Source of the DNA: Streptomyces atratus
GTDB lineage: Bacteria; Actinomycetota; Actinomycetes; Streptomycetales; Streptomycetaceae
Assembly: GCF_014648655.1 (NCBI RefSeq)
Contig: NZ_BMRN01000008.1
Span: forward strand, 282,998 to 346,997
Length of the DNA: 64,000 nucleotides
Direction: 5' to 3'
Position numbers and translations under genes: made by a program. Below are positions 52,577 through 61,851 of the stretch, one piece after another (positions within the stretch are counted from its first letter, which is position 1; every line of letters starts with the position of its first letter). Below the pieces are notes generated by a model that saw only the letters and a list, made by a program, of their open reading frames with translations, had not been told where the DNA came from and did no database searches.

Positions 52577-54664
52577 TCACAGGCTCAGCTCCGGGTGGAG
52601 CCGGTCCAGGGTCCACACCTGCTTGCGGCGTGCGGAGACCGCCGTCAGCGCGAGCGCCCCCGCTGTGAAGGCCAGCAGCACCGCGCAGCCCTGCCAGACG
52701 GGACCGAGGCCGCCGCCCGTGATCAGCCTGCGCAGCCCCTCGACGACGTAACTCATCGGCAGGTAAGGGTGGATCGCGTTGAAGAATCCGGGGCTGGTCT
52801 GGACGGGATACGTACCCCCGGCCGAGGTCAGCTGGAGCATCAGTACCGCCAGCACGAGAATCCGTCCGGCAGCCCCGAACCGGGCGTTGAGCCACTGGAT
52901 GATCGCTGCGAAGCAGCAGGTGACCAGAGCCAGGAAGCCGATCGTTCCGGCGGCACGGGTCATCTGCAGACCGAGTCCCCAGTGCAGTACGGACATCAGG
53001 GCGGCCACCTGCAGCAGACCGATCGCGGCCACCGGGAGCCAGCCCGCGAAGGCGATCCGCCAGGCGGAGGCCCCGGCGGCGAGCGCGCGCCGGTTGAGCG
53101 GCTGGATCAGCATGTACGCCACCATCGCGCCGACCCAGAGAGAGAGCGGGATGAAGTAAGGGGCGAAGCCGGTGCCGTAGTTGGGGGCAGCGTGCAGCGA
53201 CTTGGAGGCCAGTTGCACCGGGTCGGCCATGACTTCGGTACGCGCGTCGCGGTCCTTCTTGTCGTAGTCGGGGATCTCGCCGGCGCCGTCGTTGAGTCCC
53301 TGGGCGAGGGCGGCCGAACCGTCGCCGAGCCGGATCAGCCCGCCGTCCAGGTCGTTCGCGCCCTTCTTGAGATTGCTCACCCCGGTGTCCAGGTCGGCGG
53401 ATCCGGTCTTGGCCGTGGCCAGGCCGGTGTGCAGTTCGTCCGCTCCCTTGGCGACCTTGTGGGCGCCGGTGTTGAGCGCGTTGACCTTCTTCACGGCGGA
53501 CTTGAGGTCCTCGTCCAGGTGCGGCGCGCTCTCGGCCAGGTCAGTGGCCCGTTGCTGCAGCGTAGTCAGTTGGGTGCGCAGCTTCTTCAGATCGCCGTTC
53601 TGGTTCGTGACCAGCACATTCACATCGTCGGCGACCTTCGCGACATCGGCCGCCGCGGTCTTCGCGCGCTTCAGCGGCGGGCAGACGGTGGGGTCGGCGA
53701 GCGGCTGCTCCGTGCAGCGGGTGCGGTAGACGTCGTCCAGGTCGTCGGAGGCTGTGTGGGCGGCGGTGGCCGCGGTGGGCGCCGACTTCACCAACTGGTC
53801 GAGGTTGTCCCGTACGGTCTGCGAGGAATCGGCGACCAGCCGGGCGGTGTCGCCGATCGACTCGCCGTTGTCCTTCAGGAACGGGCGGACGTCGGCCGCC
53901 ATCCCGTTGACCTTTTCGGCGAGCAGTTGGGTGCCGTCGGCGACCTGCCGGGAGCCGGTTTCGAGATCGCCCGCGCCCTTGTTCAGCTTGACGATCCCAC
54001 CGGCCAGACTGCTGCTGCCGGCCTTGGCGTCCTTCAGCCCGTCCGCCAGATCCTGCGATCCCTTCTTCGCCTTGCCGATGCCGCCCTTGAGGTCGTCGGC
54101 ACCCTTGGCGGCCTTCGCCGTCGCGTCGTGGAGGTCGGAGAAGTTGATGAAGATCCGGTCGAGGAAGCTGCGCGAGGCGTTGGTCGACGCGGCGGTGCGC
54201 ACCTCGGAGAACACCGTCCGGGAGATCTGCCCGACGATGTAGTTGTTGGCGTCGTTGGTCCGCACCTGGAGCGCACCGGTCTCGGGGGAGTCACCCGAAC
54301 TGGACGCGATCCGCTTGCTGAAGTCCGACGGCATGGTGAGCGAGAGGTAGTACGTACCGTCCTCGACACCCTTGTGCGCCTCGGCGGAGCTCACCTCGTG
54401 CCACTCGAAGGTCTTGGAGTCGAGGAGCTCGCCGGTGATCTCGTCGCCGACAGCGATGTGCTTTCCGGCGGCGGTGGTGCCCTTGTCGTCGTTGACCAGC
54501 GCGACCGGGATCTTGTCGAGGCGGCTGTACGGGTCCCAGAAGGAGCACAGGTACAGGGCGCCGTAGAGCAGCGGCAGCAGCAGGAGCGCGATCAGTGCGG
54601 CGACCGGCAGCTTTCCCCTGCCGAAACGCTTCAGCTCAAGCGCGGCCAGTCTCGGCGAACGCAT
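52577..54664 (-). CDS. YhgE/Pip-type ABC-2 family membrane protein
   Basis: This 695-residue protein has one N-terminal membrane helix, a large extracellular helical region rich in Ala, Asp and Lys (about 150-460), and five to six C-terminal helices of the ABC-2 permease type. The middle region contains repeated A-G-A-x-D-L units typical of YhgE/phage-infection-protein homologues. It overlaps the ATP-binding protein gene by 29 bases, so the two are probably coupled and form an exporter. The substrate is unknown. Confidence 0.88.
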   Translation of the reverse strand: MRSPRLAALELKRFGRGKLPVAALIALLLLPLLYGALYLCSFWDPYSRLDKIPVALVNDDKGTTAAGKHIAVGDEITGELLDSKTFEWHEVSSAEAHKGVEDGTYYLSLTMPSDFSKRIASSSGDSPETGALQVRTNDANNYIVGQISRTVFSEVRTAASTNASRSFLDRIFINFSDLHDATAKAAKGADDLKGGIGKAKKGSQDLADGLKDAKAGSSSLAGGIVKLNKGAGDLETGSRQVADGTQLLAEKVNGMAADVRPFLKDNGESIGDTARLVADSSQTVRDNLDQLVKSAPTAATAAHTASDDLDDVYRTRCTEQPLADPTVCPPLKRAKTAAADVAKVADDVNVLVTNQNGDLKKLRTQLTTLQQRATDLAESAPHLDEDLKSAVKKVNALNTGAHKVAKGADELHTGLATAKTGSADLDTGVSNLKKGANDLDGGLIRLGDGSAALAQGLNDGAGEIPDYDKKDRDARTEVMADPVQLASKSLHAAPNYGTGFAPYFIPLSLWVGAMVAYMLIQPLNRRALAAGASAWRIAFAGWLPVAAIGLLQVAALMSVLHWGLGLQMTRAAGTIGFLALVTCCFAAIIQWLNARFGAAGRILVLAVLMLQLTSAGGTYPVQTSPGFFNAIHPYLPMSYVVEGLRRLITGGGLGPVWQGCAVLLAFTAGALALTAVSARRKQVWTLDRLHPELSL

Positions 54665-55424
54665 CGGCCGGTCCCTCCTCGGTCGTGGTTTCCTCGGCTG
54701 CGGTGTCCTGCGCGTCCGCCGGTGCGGCCGTGGTGTCGGTACGTACGGTGATGGCGCCCTCGGGCGCCTGGCTGCACACGGCGAGCACGGTCGTCCCGCT
54801 GTCGGCGATGGACCGCAACAACTCCCAGGCCTGGGCCCGTTCGACGTCGGAGAGCTTGAGATCGGTGTCGTCCACCGCGAGCAGCCGGGGTCGGCCGAGC
54901 AACGCGAGGGCGATGGACAGCCGCAGCGCCTCCAGCCGTTCCAGATCCCGTACGGAGGTCCGCTCGGCCTTGGGCAGGGCGGCGGGGTCGAGTCCGGTGG
55001 CGTCCAGCGCCGCGTCGATCCGTTCCTGCGCGGCGGCGATGCGCTCGGCGCGCGGACGCAGCAGAGCCCGCAGCGAACCGTCGAAGCGGCGCTGCAGCAG
55101 GGCCCGCTCCCGCAGGTGCTCGGCGACGGTGAAGGCCGGGTCGAGCTCGTTGACCCCGGGCACCGGGCCCAGTGCGCTGATGCGACGTACGGCGGCCATC
55201 TGGCGCGGCAGACGCAGTCCGCCGATCTCCGCCTGGCCCTCGGTGGGGCGCATCCGGCCGACGAGGGCGAGCAGCAGGCAGGTGCGGCCGGAGCCGGACG
55301 GGCCCTCGATCGCCACGAGTGAGCCGGGCTCGGCCTTGATGCCCACGCCCCGGAAGGCCCAGCCGCGTGGTCCCGCGAGCCCGAAATCCTCGGCGGTGAC
55401 AGCTGCCCCGTGCGGGCTGTCCAC
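54636..55424 (-). CDS. ABC-type ATP-binding protein with degenerate motifs
   Basis: This 262-residue protein resembles ABC ATPases, but its catalytic motifs are altered. Walker A reads GPSGSGRT (Lys replaced by Arg), Walker B ends VDDTD (Glu replaced by Asp), and the LSGGQ signature is not recognisable (DLERLEAL). The C-terminus is a Thr/Glu-rich tail. The GTG at 55424 follows a GAGAGGG site. It partners the YhgE-like permease. It may hydrolyse ATP slowly or act as a structural subunit. The palindrome at 55445-55458 lies just upstream. Confidence 0.82.
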   Translation of the reverse strand: MDSPHGAAVTAEDFGLAGPRGWAFRGVGIKAEPGSLVAIEGPSGSGRTCLLLALVGRMRPTEGQAEIGGLRLPRQMAAVRRISALGPVPGVNELDPAFTVAEHLRERALLQRRFDGSLRALLRPRAERIAAAQERIDAALDATGLDPAALPKAERTSVRDLERLEALRLSIALALLGRPRLLAVDDTDLKLSDVERAQAWELLRSIADSGTTVLAVCSQAPEGAITVRTDTTAAPADAQDTAAEETTTEEGPADAFAETGRA

Positions 55425-55444
55425 AGACCCTCTCCCTCTTTTGA

Positions 55445-55458
55445 ACTGACCGGTCAGT
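55445..55458 (-). promoter_or_regulatory. Palindromic TetR-type operator
   Basis: ACTGACCGGTCAGT is a perfect 14-base palindrome, 21 bases upstream of the ATP-binding protein start and just ahead of the poly-A/T stretch at 55460-55466. The form is typical of TetR-family operators. The TetR gene at the end of the same cassette is the obvious candidate. Confidence 0.75.
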
Positions 55459-55591
55459 ACAAAAAATATCCCGAACTCGCGATCGAAGCAAAACGGCAGG
55501 TCAAGGGGTGGGCGGCCCCGATTGTCAGTGGTGCCGCTCACGATGGATACATACGGCCACGGAGCCGTTACACGAGACAGGAGGTTTCGTC

Positions 55592-56119
55592 ATGGCCCAC
55601 TCGTCCGCAGCAGCCGTACCCCGGCGCCGCGCAGACGGCCCTGCCCCCTCACTGACCGGTCCGGCAAACGATGTCCATCCCGTTGTGCGCCGCACCACGG
55701 CGCCGCCCGCCGCCCTCGATCTGCTCGCCCAGGCCCGCGCCGGCCTCGACGAGGCCGCCGTTCTCGATGTGCCGAACGAGCGGTATGCCACCGCCCACCT
55801 CGCCGCGCTGCGCACCGCTGCCGCCGTGCTCGCCGTGCGGGGCCGCCCCGAGACCTCCCGGAGGCGCCGGGAGCGGATCCGCAGCGCCTGGGAGGTTCTC
55901 CCGGAAATAGCCCCCGAGCTGACCGAATGGAGCGCGCTGTTCGCCTCCGGCGCCCGTCGCAGGGCCCGTGCGGAAGCCGGTATACCGGGCGCTGCCAGCT
56001 GGCGGGACGCCGACGATCTGCTGCGTGACGCGGCGATGTTCCTGCGCCTGGTCGAGCGGTTGCTGGCGCTTCAGCCGGTGCTCCCACGGGCCCGGAGGGA
56101 GCGGCCCGACGCAGGATGA
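55592..56119 (+). CDS. SAV_6107-type HEPN-domain protein
   Basis: This 175-residue helical protein matches the SAV_6107-type HEPN family, with segments LDLLAQARAGLDEA, ERYATAHLAALRTAAAVLAVRG and ERIRSAWEVLPEIAPELTEW. It contains RYATAH, which fits the RX4-6H pattern of HEPN ribonucleases, although its position early in the fold differs from classical toxins. The ATG at 55592 follows CAGGAGG. It is upstream of a methyltransferase gene on the same strand. Function unknown. Confidence 0.8.
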   Translation: MAHSSAAAVPRRRADGPAPSLTGPANDVHPVVRRTTAPPAALDLLAQARAGLDEAAVLDVPNERYATAHLAALRTAAAVLAVRGRPETSRRRRERIRSAWEVLPEIAPELTEWSALFASGARRRARAEAGIPGAASWRDADDLLRDAAMFLRLVERLLALQPVLPRARRERPDAG

Positions 56120-56224
56120 CGGCGACGGGGGCGCGAGGCAATAGGGTGGATAGCACTTGTACCACCTGCACTGTTCACGCTCCGCCGCCGTCAGCGGCGG
56201 CACCGTGCCGAGGAGTCATCTGCC

Positions 56225-56983
56225 GTGTCGGACCAGCTGCGCCCCCGCGCCTCCCTCCGTACCGCCGTGGTCTGGGAGGTCCTGAAGGACGCCCTCGACC
56301 GCCAGGTCAAGGCGACCGGCAGGGACGCCCTGGATGTCCTGGACACCGGCGGCGGCACCGGCAACTTCGCGGTGCCGGTTGCCCGTCTCGGCCACCGGGT
56401 CACCGTCGTCGACCCCAGCCCCAACGCGCTCTTCGCCCTGGAGCGCCGAGCCGCCGAGGCCGGGGTCGCCGACCGGGTCCGTGGGGTTCAGGGCGACATC
56501 CACGGCCTGTTCGAGGTGGTGGAGCGCGGTGGTTACGACGCGGTGCTGTGCCACGGAGTCCTGGAGTACGTGGACGACCCCGCCGAGGGTGTGCGCAACG
56601 CGGTCGAGGCGCTCCGTCCGTCCGGCGCGCTCAGCCTGCTCGCCGCCGGGCTCGGTGGCGCGGTCCTGGCCCGGGCGCTCGCCGGTCACTTCACCGAGGC
56701 CCGGAAGGCGCTCAGCGACCCGGCGGGCCGCTGGGGCGACGGGGACCCGATGCCCCGGCGCTACACCGCGGAGCAGCTCACCGAGCTGGTCTCCGCGGCG
56801 GACGTCGAGGTCGGCGCGGTCCACGGCGTACGGGTCTTCGCCGACCTCGTGCCAGGCGCCCTGGTGGACACCGAGCCCGGTGCCATGGAGGCCCTGCTCA
56901 AGCTGGAGGCGGCCGCGGCCGAACTGCCCGCCTTCCACTCGGTCGCGACGCAGCTGCACGTTCTGGGCACGAAGCGCGCCTGA
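56225..56983 (+). CDS. Class I SAM-dependent methyltransferase
   Basis: This 252-residue enzyme has motif I in LDTGGGTGNFAVPVA, an acidic motif II (VTVVDPSPNAL), and the downstream DIHGLFEVVERGGYDAVLCHGVLEYVDDP. The substrate cannot be assigned from the sequence; the family includes methyltransferases of small molecules and tRNA. The GTG at 56225 has no strong SD. In Actinobacteria a similar methyltransferase is often found ahead of the mraZ region, from memory. Confidence 0.85.
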   Translation: MSDQLRPRASLRTAVVWEVLKDALDRQVKATGRDALDVLDTGGGTGNFAVPVARLGHRVTVVDPSPNALFALERRAAEAGVADRVRGVQGDIHGLFEVVERGGYDAVLCHGVLEYVDDPAEGVRNAVEALRPSGALSLLAAGLGGAVLARALAGHFTEARKALSDPAGRWGDGDPMPRRYTAEQLTELVSAADVEVGAVHGVRVFADLVPGALVDTEPGAMEALLKLEAAAAELPAFHSVATQLHVLGTKRA

Positions 56984-57278
56984 GCGCGCGGCCGCCGACG
57001 GGTGGTAGCTCAGCTCTAGCGTGGCTGATCAGGGACGCAGCCGCAGATGGAGTACGCCCCAGGACCCCCGATCGGGGGCTTCGCCACGTATGATCGGGGG
57101 ACACCATCCGGCATGACGGATCGGAGGTTGGGGAATCAACGCCTCAGCAGCTGTGCCGTCATGGCGGCCCGGACTGGCTGATTGGCAAAGAGGGCAGGTT
57201 TCACGGGGGCGAATCCCTGCCTATCCTGGAAGGGCCGCATACCGGCCGCCCCCCGCGGCCGACGACGAGGAGGACTCC

Positions 57279-57671
57279 GTGCCGCTCTCGGAGCACGAGC
57301 AGCGAATGCTCGAGCAAATGGAGCGAGCGCTGTACGCCGAAGATCCCAAGTTCGCGACAGCGCTCGAGGGAAGCGGGCTGCGTACGTACACCCGGCGACG
57401 GGTCTACCAGGCGGTCGCAGGCTTCCTGGTGGGTATCGCGCTCCTCATGGCCGGAATGGTCGCCCAGCAGATCTGGATCAGCGTGGTGGGGTTCCTCGTC
57501 ATGCTCGGCTGCGCGGTCCTTGCGGTCACAGGTTGGCGCAAAGCGCCCAAGCCGGGCGAGCGACAGGCAGCCGGAGGCGGCGGCGAGCGCCGTCAGCCCA
57601 GGCAGCGCCGGACCGTGATGAATCGGATCGAGGAGCGGTGGCAGCGCCGCCGTGACGAGCAGGGCCAATAG
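57279..57671 (+). CDS. DUF3040 membrane protein
   Basis: This 130-residue protein begins with the conserved PLSEHEQRMLEQMERALYAEDPKFA motif and has two hydrophobic helices (residues 50-95) with a basic, Gln/Arg-rich C-terminus. It matches DUF3040, present in the same neighbourhood in Mycobacterium (Rv2169c from memory). The GTG start at 57279 follows GAGGAGG. The roughly 295-base leader contains GC-rich inverted repeats (for example GGGCAGG/CCCTGCC near 57192-57230) but no recognisable riboswitch. Function unknown. Confidence 0.88.
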   Translation: MPLSEHEQRMLEQMERALYAEDPKFATALEGSGLRTYTRRRVYQAVAGFLVGIALLMAGMVAQQIWISVVGFLVMLGCAVLAVTGWRKAPKPGERQAAGGGGERRQPRQRRTVMNRIEERWQRRRDEQGQ

Positions 57672-57689
57672 AGCCTGGGACAATCTTGG

Positions 57690-57725
57690 GTGAGGGGCGG
57701 CCGCATTTCTGCGGCCGCCCCTCAC
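57690..57725 (+). terminator. Terminator after the DUF3040 gene
   Basis: A 16-bp perfect stem (57690-57705 with 57710-57725) has a four-base TTTC loop and lies 18 bases after the stop. Confidence 0.9.
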
Positions 57726-57733
57726 GTGTGCCC

Positions 57734-58050
57734 GGGGTCGGCCTTCGGCCCGCCGCTGCCCTCAAATGCCGGGCAGGCCCGAAAATCGGTCCTGCCCGGC
57801 GCTTGAGAGCGCACCTTGATCCGGGGCAGCGCGAGGAAGCTTCAAACCTGTCGGCCATTCAGGGCAAAGGACTGTCAGGGGCGAGCCCCAGGAAGCTTCA
57901 AGCCTGTCCGCTGCAGGGGGGGGCGAAGGCTGCCGGGCAGCCCCGGGGCGCCTACCGACCCGTCCGGCGATCGAGGACAGAGGCAGGGCCGCAGGCCAGG
58001 CCCACCGTCACCCCTGCCGACATGACGGGCCGGGTCGCAGGCCGGCCCCC
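57734..58050. repeat. Repeat-rich intergenic region
   Basis: No gene is visible. An imperfect inverted repeat, CTCAAATGCCGGGCAGG with CCTGCCCGGCGCTTGAG (about 57761-57807), resembles a GC-rich palindrome common between genes in Streptomyces. Two direct copies of AGGAAGCTTCAA[A/G]CCTGTC lie at 57834-57852 and 57890-57908. The rest looks like decayed repeat sequence. Confidence 0.65.
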
Positions 58051-58051
58051 G

Positions 58052-60475
58052 TCACCCCTGCTGGCGGGAAGGCCGTCGAAGCCAACCGGTCCACCGGTCC
58101 CGACCCCACCGCGCCGCCCACCTGCCCCTGAAAGCCGCCCAGCGTTCCGAGGCCGCCCAGATCACCCGAACGGCCGAGCGTGGTGCAGCGACTGCGCGGA
58201 TCCGGGCGAACCGCCCGGCCGACGCCCGCAGTCCGGCCCGCACCGTCCCCACGTCCTCGGCGAGCCCGGTACCCGACCGGGGCTCCGGGGCGTAGAGCAC
58301 CTGCTCCACCGCCCCCGCCACCCGGTGCACCGCAGTGGCCTCGTCGGGGCCGAGCCGGCCCAGCCGAACCACCCGGGCTGCCGCCTTGCGCGGGGTCTGG
58401 GAGTCATCCGGCTCGATGCCGTGGTCCCATGCCGTGTCGATGATCTCCCGCCAGGCCGCCAGCGTTCTGGCCGTCGCATCAGCCTGCGTACGCCCGGCGG
58501 AGAAACTCAGCCGACGCCTGCGCGCCCGAACGCGCCAGAGCATGGGCAGCAACGGCAGTGCCAGGATCACCAGGGCGGCCAGGACCAGACCGAGGACGGT
58601 TCCGGTCGGCGTCCCGGAATCCGTCGGAGCCGCTACCCCCGGCGCCGCCGAGCTGCCGCACTCGCCCTGCTTGCGCATCTGGGCCGGGCAGCTGTCCGAG
58701 ACGGACGGCGCGACCGTCGGAGCGGCCGAGGCGCCCTTCTCCGGCTGGGCCGGGTCGGACGTGCCGCCGGCGGGGGCGTCCGACTGGGTGTAGGACGGGA
58801 CGGTGCCCCGCGTCGGGGTCGGTTCGAAACGGGTCCACCCGACGCCCTCGAAATACAGCTCGGGCCAGGCATGAGCATCGCGCAGCCCCACCGACACCGA
58901 ACCGTTCGGCTGCGCAGTGCCGGGAGTGAAGCCCACCGCGACCCGGGCCGGAATGCCCAGCGTCCGCGCCATCGCGGCCATGGTGAACGAGAAGTGGACG
59001 CAGAAGCCCCGCTTGTCCTTCAGGAACCGGCCGATCGCCGCGCTCCCGGTGCCCGAGTTCACCGAGGTGTCGTAGGTGAAGCCGCCGTCCGAGGCGAAGA
59101 AGTTCTGCAGTTTCACCGCCCGCTCGTAGTTGTTGGCGGCGCCCTTCGTCACCCTGTCCGCGGTCTGCCTGACCACCTTCGGCAGGGAGTCGGGAACACT
59201 GGTGTACTCGCGCTGCAGAGCGGCCGGCGGGGTGCCTGCCGCGGCGAGCTGGTCGGCGGTCGGCTGGACCACCAGACTGGAGACCTGGTACTGCGCACCG
59301 CGGGTCGTCTCCCCGCGGTCACCGACGAGCGTCCGTCCCATCGGCTCGTACCGCCAGCGCCCGCCTATCCTGACCTCGGTCGCGGGGTAGGGGAGCGGCA
59401 GATAGGTCTGCTGGTAGGAACGGGACGCGGAGATGTTCGACCTGATCTCCGTGGCCAGGACGTCCGGGCCGAGGCCGTCCGGGGTCGGGAGCCGTTTCGG
59501 TACATCCTTCAGACGGCGTGTGGAGGGCCGCCACTCGCTTCCGTTGAACTGATCCAGGGCCAGGATCCGCAGATAGAAGCCCTGCGGGTCACCGGAATTG
59601 GTGCGGTAGGACATCACCTCCCGGTTCTCCGGCTGGTTCAGATTGTTCTGCAGCGAGACCAGGGGGTTGACCGCGGAGATGGTGCCTCCGCCGCTCCCCT
59701 TGCCGTTCGTGCCGCCCGTACCGGCCAGCAGACCGCTGTCGAGCGCGGGCAGCGCCGCCGGTACGACCAGTGAGATCCCCAGCGCAAGCGCGCCGATGCG
59801 GCGTCCGGTGCGGACCGGGGCCGTCGGGCGGCCGTCGGAGAACGCCGCACCGACCGCCGGTCCGCCAGGGGGGCCGGTCGCGCCGCTGAAGACCCGCCCC
59901 CACTGGGAGAGCCGGTCCCGGCCCTCGGCCAGCAGAAGCAGCAGATAGCCACCGGCCGCGAGCAGGAACCAGAGCCAGTCCGCTCCGCCCTCGGAAAGTC
60001 CCGCGGCCACCGAGTACAGCGCGAGGAGCGGCAGACCGGCCGGGGCCGCGCTGCGGAACGTCACAGCGAGGGCGTCCACGGCCAGGCCGACCAGCAGCAC
60101 ACCGCCGATCAGTATCAGCCGGATGCCGTCCGTCACGGGCGCCGGAGCGGCATACCTCCCGACATCCTCGGCGCCCGACGTCAGCAGAGCCGCGAGCCGC
60201 TGGACGGCCTCCGGACCCGGCAGGACACCGGCCAACGCCTGTGTCCTGGCGAACACCACCGTCAGCAGAACCAGCGTGACCAGTGTCTGCGCCGCGACGA
60301 TCAGCATCCGCGGCATGGGCACCCGGCGGGCGAGCGCGCCCATCCCGCTCTGGACCGCCAGCAGAAACGCGGCCTGCAGGATCCATCCGGCGGGCTCGAC
60401 CAGCGGCAGCATCGAGCCCGCCGCCATCAGCGTCGCCGCGAAAGCGCACAGTGTCAGCCGACCACGACCGCTCAT
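58052..60475 (-). CDS. Transglutaminase-like membrane protein
   Basis: This 807-residue protein has about six N-terminal membrane helices, a DUF3488-like extracellular region and a transglutaminase-core domain (about 440-560) with the catalytic Cys in RGFCVHFSFT and His in DAHAWPELY, then an Asp/Glu downstream. A Thr/Pro-rich linker, a further membrane helix and a cytoplasmic DUF4129-like tail follow. It is coupled to the DUF58 gene by an ATGA overlap. Such moxR-DUF58-transglutaminase operons are widespread; the substrate is unknown. Confidence 0.88.
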   Translation of the reverse strand: MSGRGRLTLCAFAATLMAAGSMLPLVEPAGWILQAAFLLAVQSGMGALARRVPMPRMLIVAAQTLVTLVLLTVVFARTQALAGVLPGPEAVQRLAALLTSGAEDVGRYAAPAPVTDGIRLILIGGVLLVGLAVDALAVTFRSAAPAGLPLLALYSVAAGLSEGGADWLWFLLAAGGYLLLLLAEGRDRLSQWGRVFSGATGPPGGPAVGAAFSDGRPTAPVRTGRRIGALALGISLVVPAALPALDSGLLAGTGGTNGKGSGGGTISAVNPLVSLQNNLNQPENREVMSYRTNSGDPQGFYLRILALDQFNGSEWRPSTRRLKDVPKRLPTPDGLGPDVLATEIRSNISASRSYQQTYLPLPYPATEVRIGGRWRYEPMGRTLVGDRGETTRGAQYQVSSLVVQPTADQLAAAGTPPAALQREYTSVPDSLPKVVRQTADRVTKGAANNYERAVKLQNFFASDGGFTYDTSVNSGTGSAAIGRFLKDKRGFCVHFSFTMAAMARTLGIPARVAVGFTPGTAQPNGSVSVGLRDAHAWPELYFEGVGWTRFEPTPTRGTVPSYTQSDAPAGGTSDPAQPEKGASAAPTVAPSVSDSCPAQMRKQGECGSSAAPGVAAPTDSGTPTGTVLGLVLAALVILALPLLPMLWRVRARRRRLSFSAGRTQADATARTLAAWREIIDTAWDHGIEPDDSQTPRKAAARVVRLGRLGPDEATAVHRVAGAVEQVLYAPEPRSGTGLAEDVGTVRAGLRASAGRFARIRAVAAPRSAVRVIWAASERWAAFRGRWAARWGRDRWTGWLRRPSRQQG

Positions 60476-61851
60476 GACCATCCCCCGGAGAAACCTGTGG
60501 CGCCGCCGACGGCAGCGGACTGCGTCGCCAGACCCTGGTGTCCCGCCTGCTGCCAATACCGGGCGAGACCGGTCCCCGGCGCCACCGCCACCGCCGTCCA
60601 GCCCGATTCACGCAGCAGCCGCAGCCGCCGTTCGAACGCTGTGTCCGCCCCCGCGGGCGCGAAGGCGGGCTGCGCCCAGGCCGTGCTGTCCAGTACGAAC
60701 GCGACGGCGCCGCCGCTGCGCTGCCGCATCCGGGCCGCCATCGCCGCCTGCTCCTCGTCCAGATCACCGAAGAACGCGATCAGCAGCCCTTCGTTGCCGC
60801 CGCGCAGCACGTCGTACGCACGTGACAGACCGCCCCCGTCGGAGTGATCGACCACCGCCAGGGTGTCCATCATCAGCCCCGCGGAGTCGGCGGACTCCTG
60901 AGTCGATCCGGCGAAGCCTCCTTCGCCCTCGCCCGGAACCGCGTTCCCGTCGTCGGTCAGCAGCCGGACCGCGAAGCCGCGCTCCAGCATATGCACCAGC
61001 GTGGACGCCGCACCGGACACCGCCCACTCGAAGGCGGAGTCGGGCCCCGTCCCCTGATAGGCGATCCGCCGGGTGTCCAGCAGCACCGTGCACCTGGCCC
61101 GCTGTGGCTGCTCCTCGCGGCGCACCATCAGCTCGCCGTAGCGCGCGGTGGAGCGCCAGTGGACCCGGCGCAGATCGTCGCCGTGCCGGTAGCCGCGCGG
61201 AATCACGTCGTCGTCACCGGCCAGCGCCAACGAACGCTGCCGTCCCTCGCCGTACCCGGAGGCCTCGCCCGCCAGCCGTACCGGCGGCAGCGGCTCGGTC
61301 CGCGGAATGACGACGAGGGTGTCGTACGCGCTGAACGAACGAGTCAGCTCGCACATCCCGAACGGATCGCTCAGCCGCAGCTGCAGCGGCCCCAACGGAT
61401 AGCGCCCGCGCAGATCCGACCGCACCCGGTAGGAGACCTCGCGACGGCCGCCCGCCTCCACCCGGTCCAGCACGAACCGGGGCCGCGGCCCGAGCACATA
61501 GGGCACCCGGTCCTGCAACATCAGCAGCCCGGTCGGCAGTCGCGACACGTTCTCCATGCGCAGATGGACCCGCGCCTCCGTGCCCGCGGGCACCCGGGAC
61601 GGCGAGAGCCGTCGGGTGCCCGCGACCCGGTAACGGGTGCGGACGAGCACCACGACACAGACAAGCGGCAGCGCGGCGAGCAGCAGGCCGACCCGCAGCA
61701 GATCCGCCTGGCCCAGCACATACGCGCAGATCGCTGCGGCGATACCGGCGGCGAGGAAGGACCGCCCGCGCGTGGTCAGCCCGCTCAGAGCGGCCCGCAG
61801 ACCGCCCTTGTCGTCGCCGTCGTCCATCGCGGCCGGCCCCCCGGAGGTCAT
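60472..61851 (-). CDS. DUF58 (von Willebrand A-like) membrane protein
   Basis: This 459-residue protein has two N-terminal membrane helices (about 30-75), a beta-rich extracellular region and a C-terminal DUF58 domain including RPYRHGDDLRRVHWRSTARYGELMVRR (positions about 61117-61197) and a VWA-like metal site region (VLLDTRR). DUF58 proteins pair with MoxR chaperones. It begins at ATG 61851, overlapping the moxR stop codon, and is followed by the coupled transglutaminase gene. Confidence 0.88.
   Translation of the reverse strand: MTSGGPAAMDDGDDKGGLRAALSGLTTRGRSFLAAGIAAAICAYVLGQADLLRVGLLLAALPLVCVVVLVRTRYRVAGTRRLSPSRVPAGTEARVHLRMENVSRLPTGLLMLQDRVPYVLGPRPRFVLDRVEAGGRREVSYRVRSDLRGRYPLGPLQLRLSDPFGMCELTRSFSAYDTLVVIPRTEPLPPVRLAGEASGYGEGRQRSLALAGDDDVIPRGYRHGDDLRRVHWRSTARYGELMVRREEQPQRARCTVLLDTRRIAYQGTGPDSAFEWAVSGAASTLVHMLERGFAVRLLTDDGNAVPGEGEGGFAGSTQESADSAGLMMDTLAVVDHSDGGGLSRAYDVLRGGNEGLLIAFFGDLDEEQAAMAARMRQRSGGAVAFVLDSTAWAQPAFAPAGADTAFERRLRLLRESGWTAVAVAPGTGLARYWQQAGHQGLATQSAAVGGATGFSGGWS

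Noticed and set aside
52595..54751. Long plus-strand frame opposite the YhgE-like gene
   Set aside because: The minus-strand protein has clear membrane helices and family features; the plus frame is compositional only.
57686..59773. Long plus-strand frame over the transglutaminase gene
   Set aside because: Antisense to the Cys-His transglutaminase domain and begins within a terminator and repeats; no domain seen.
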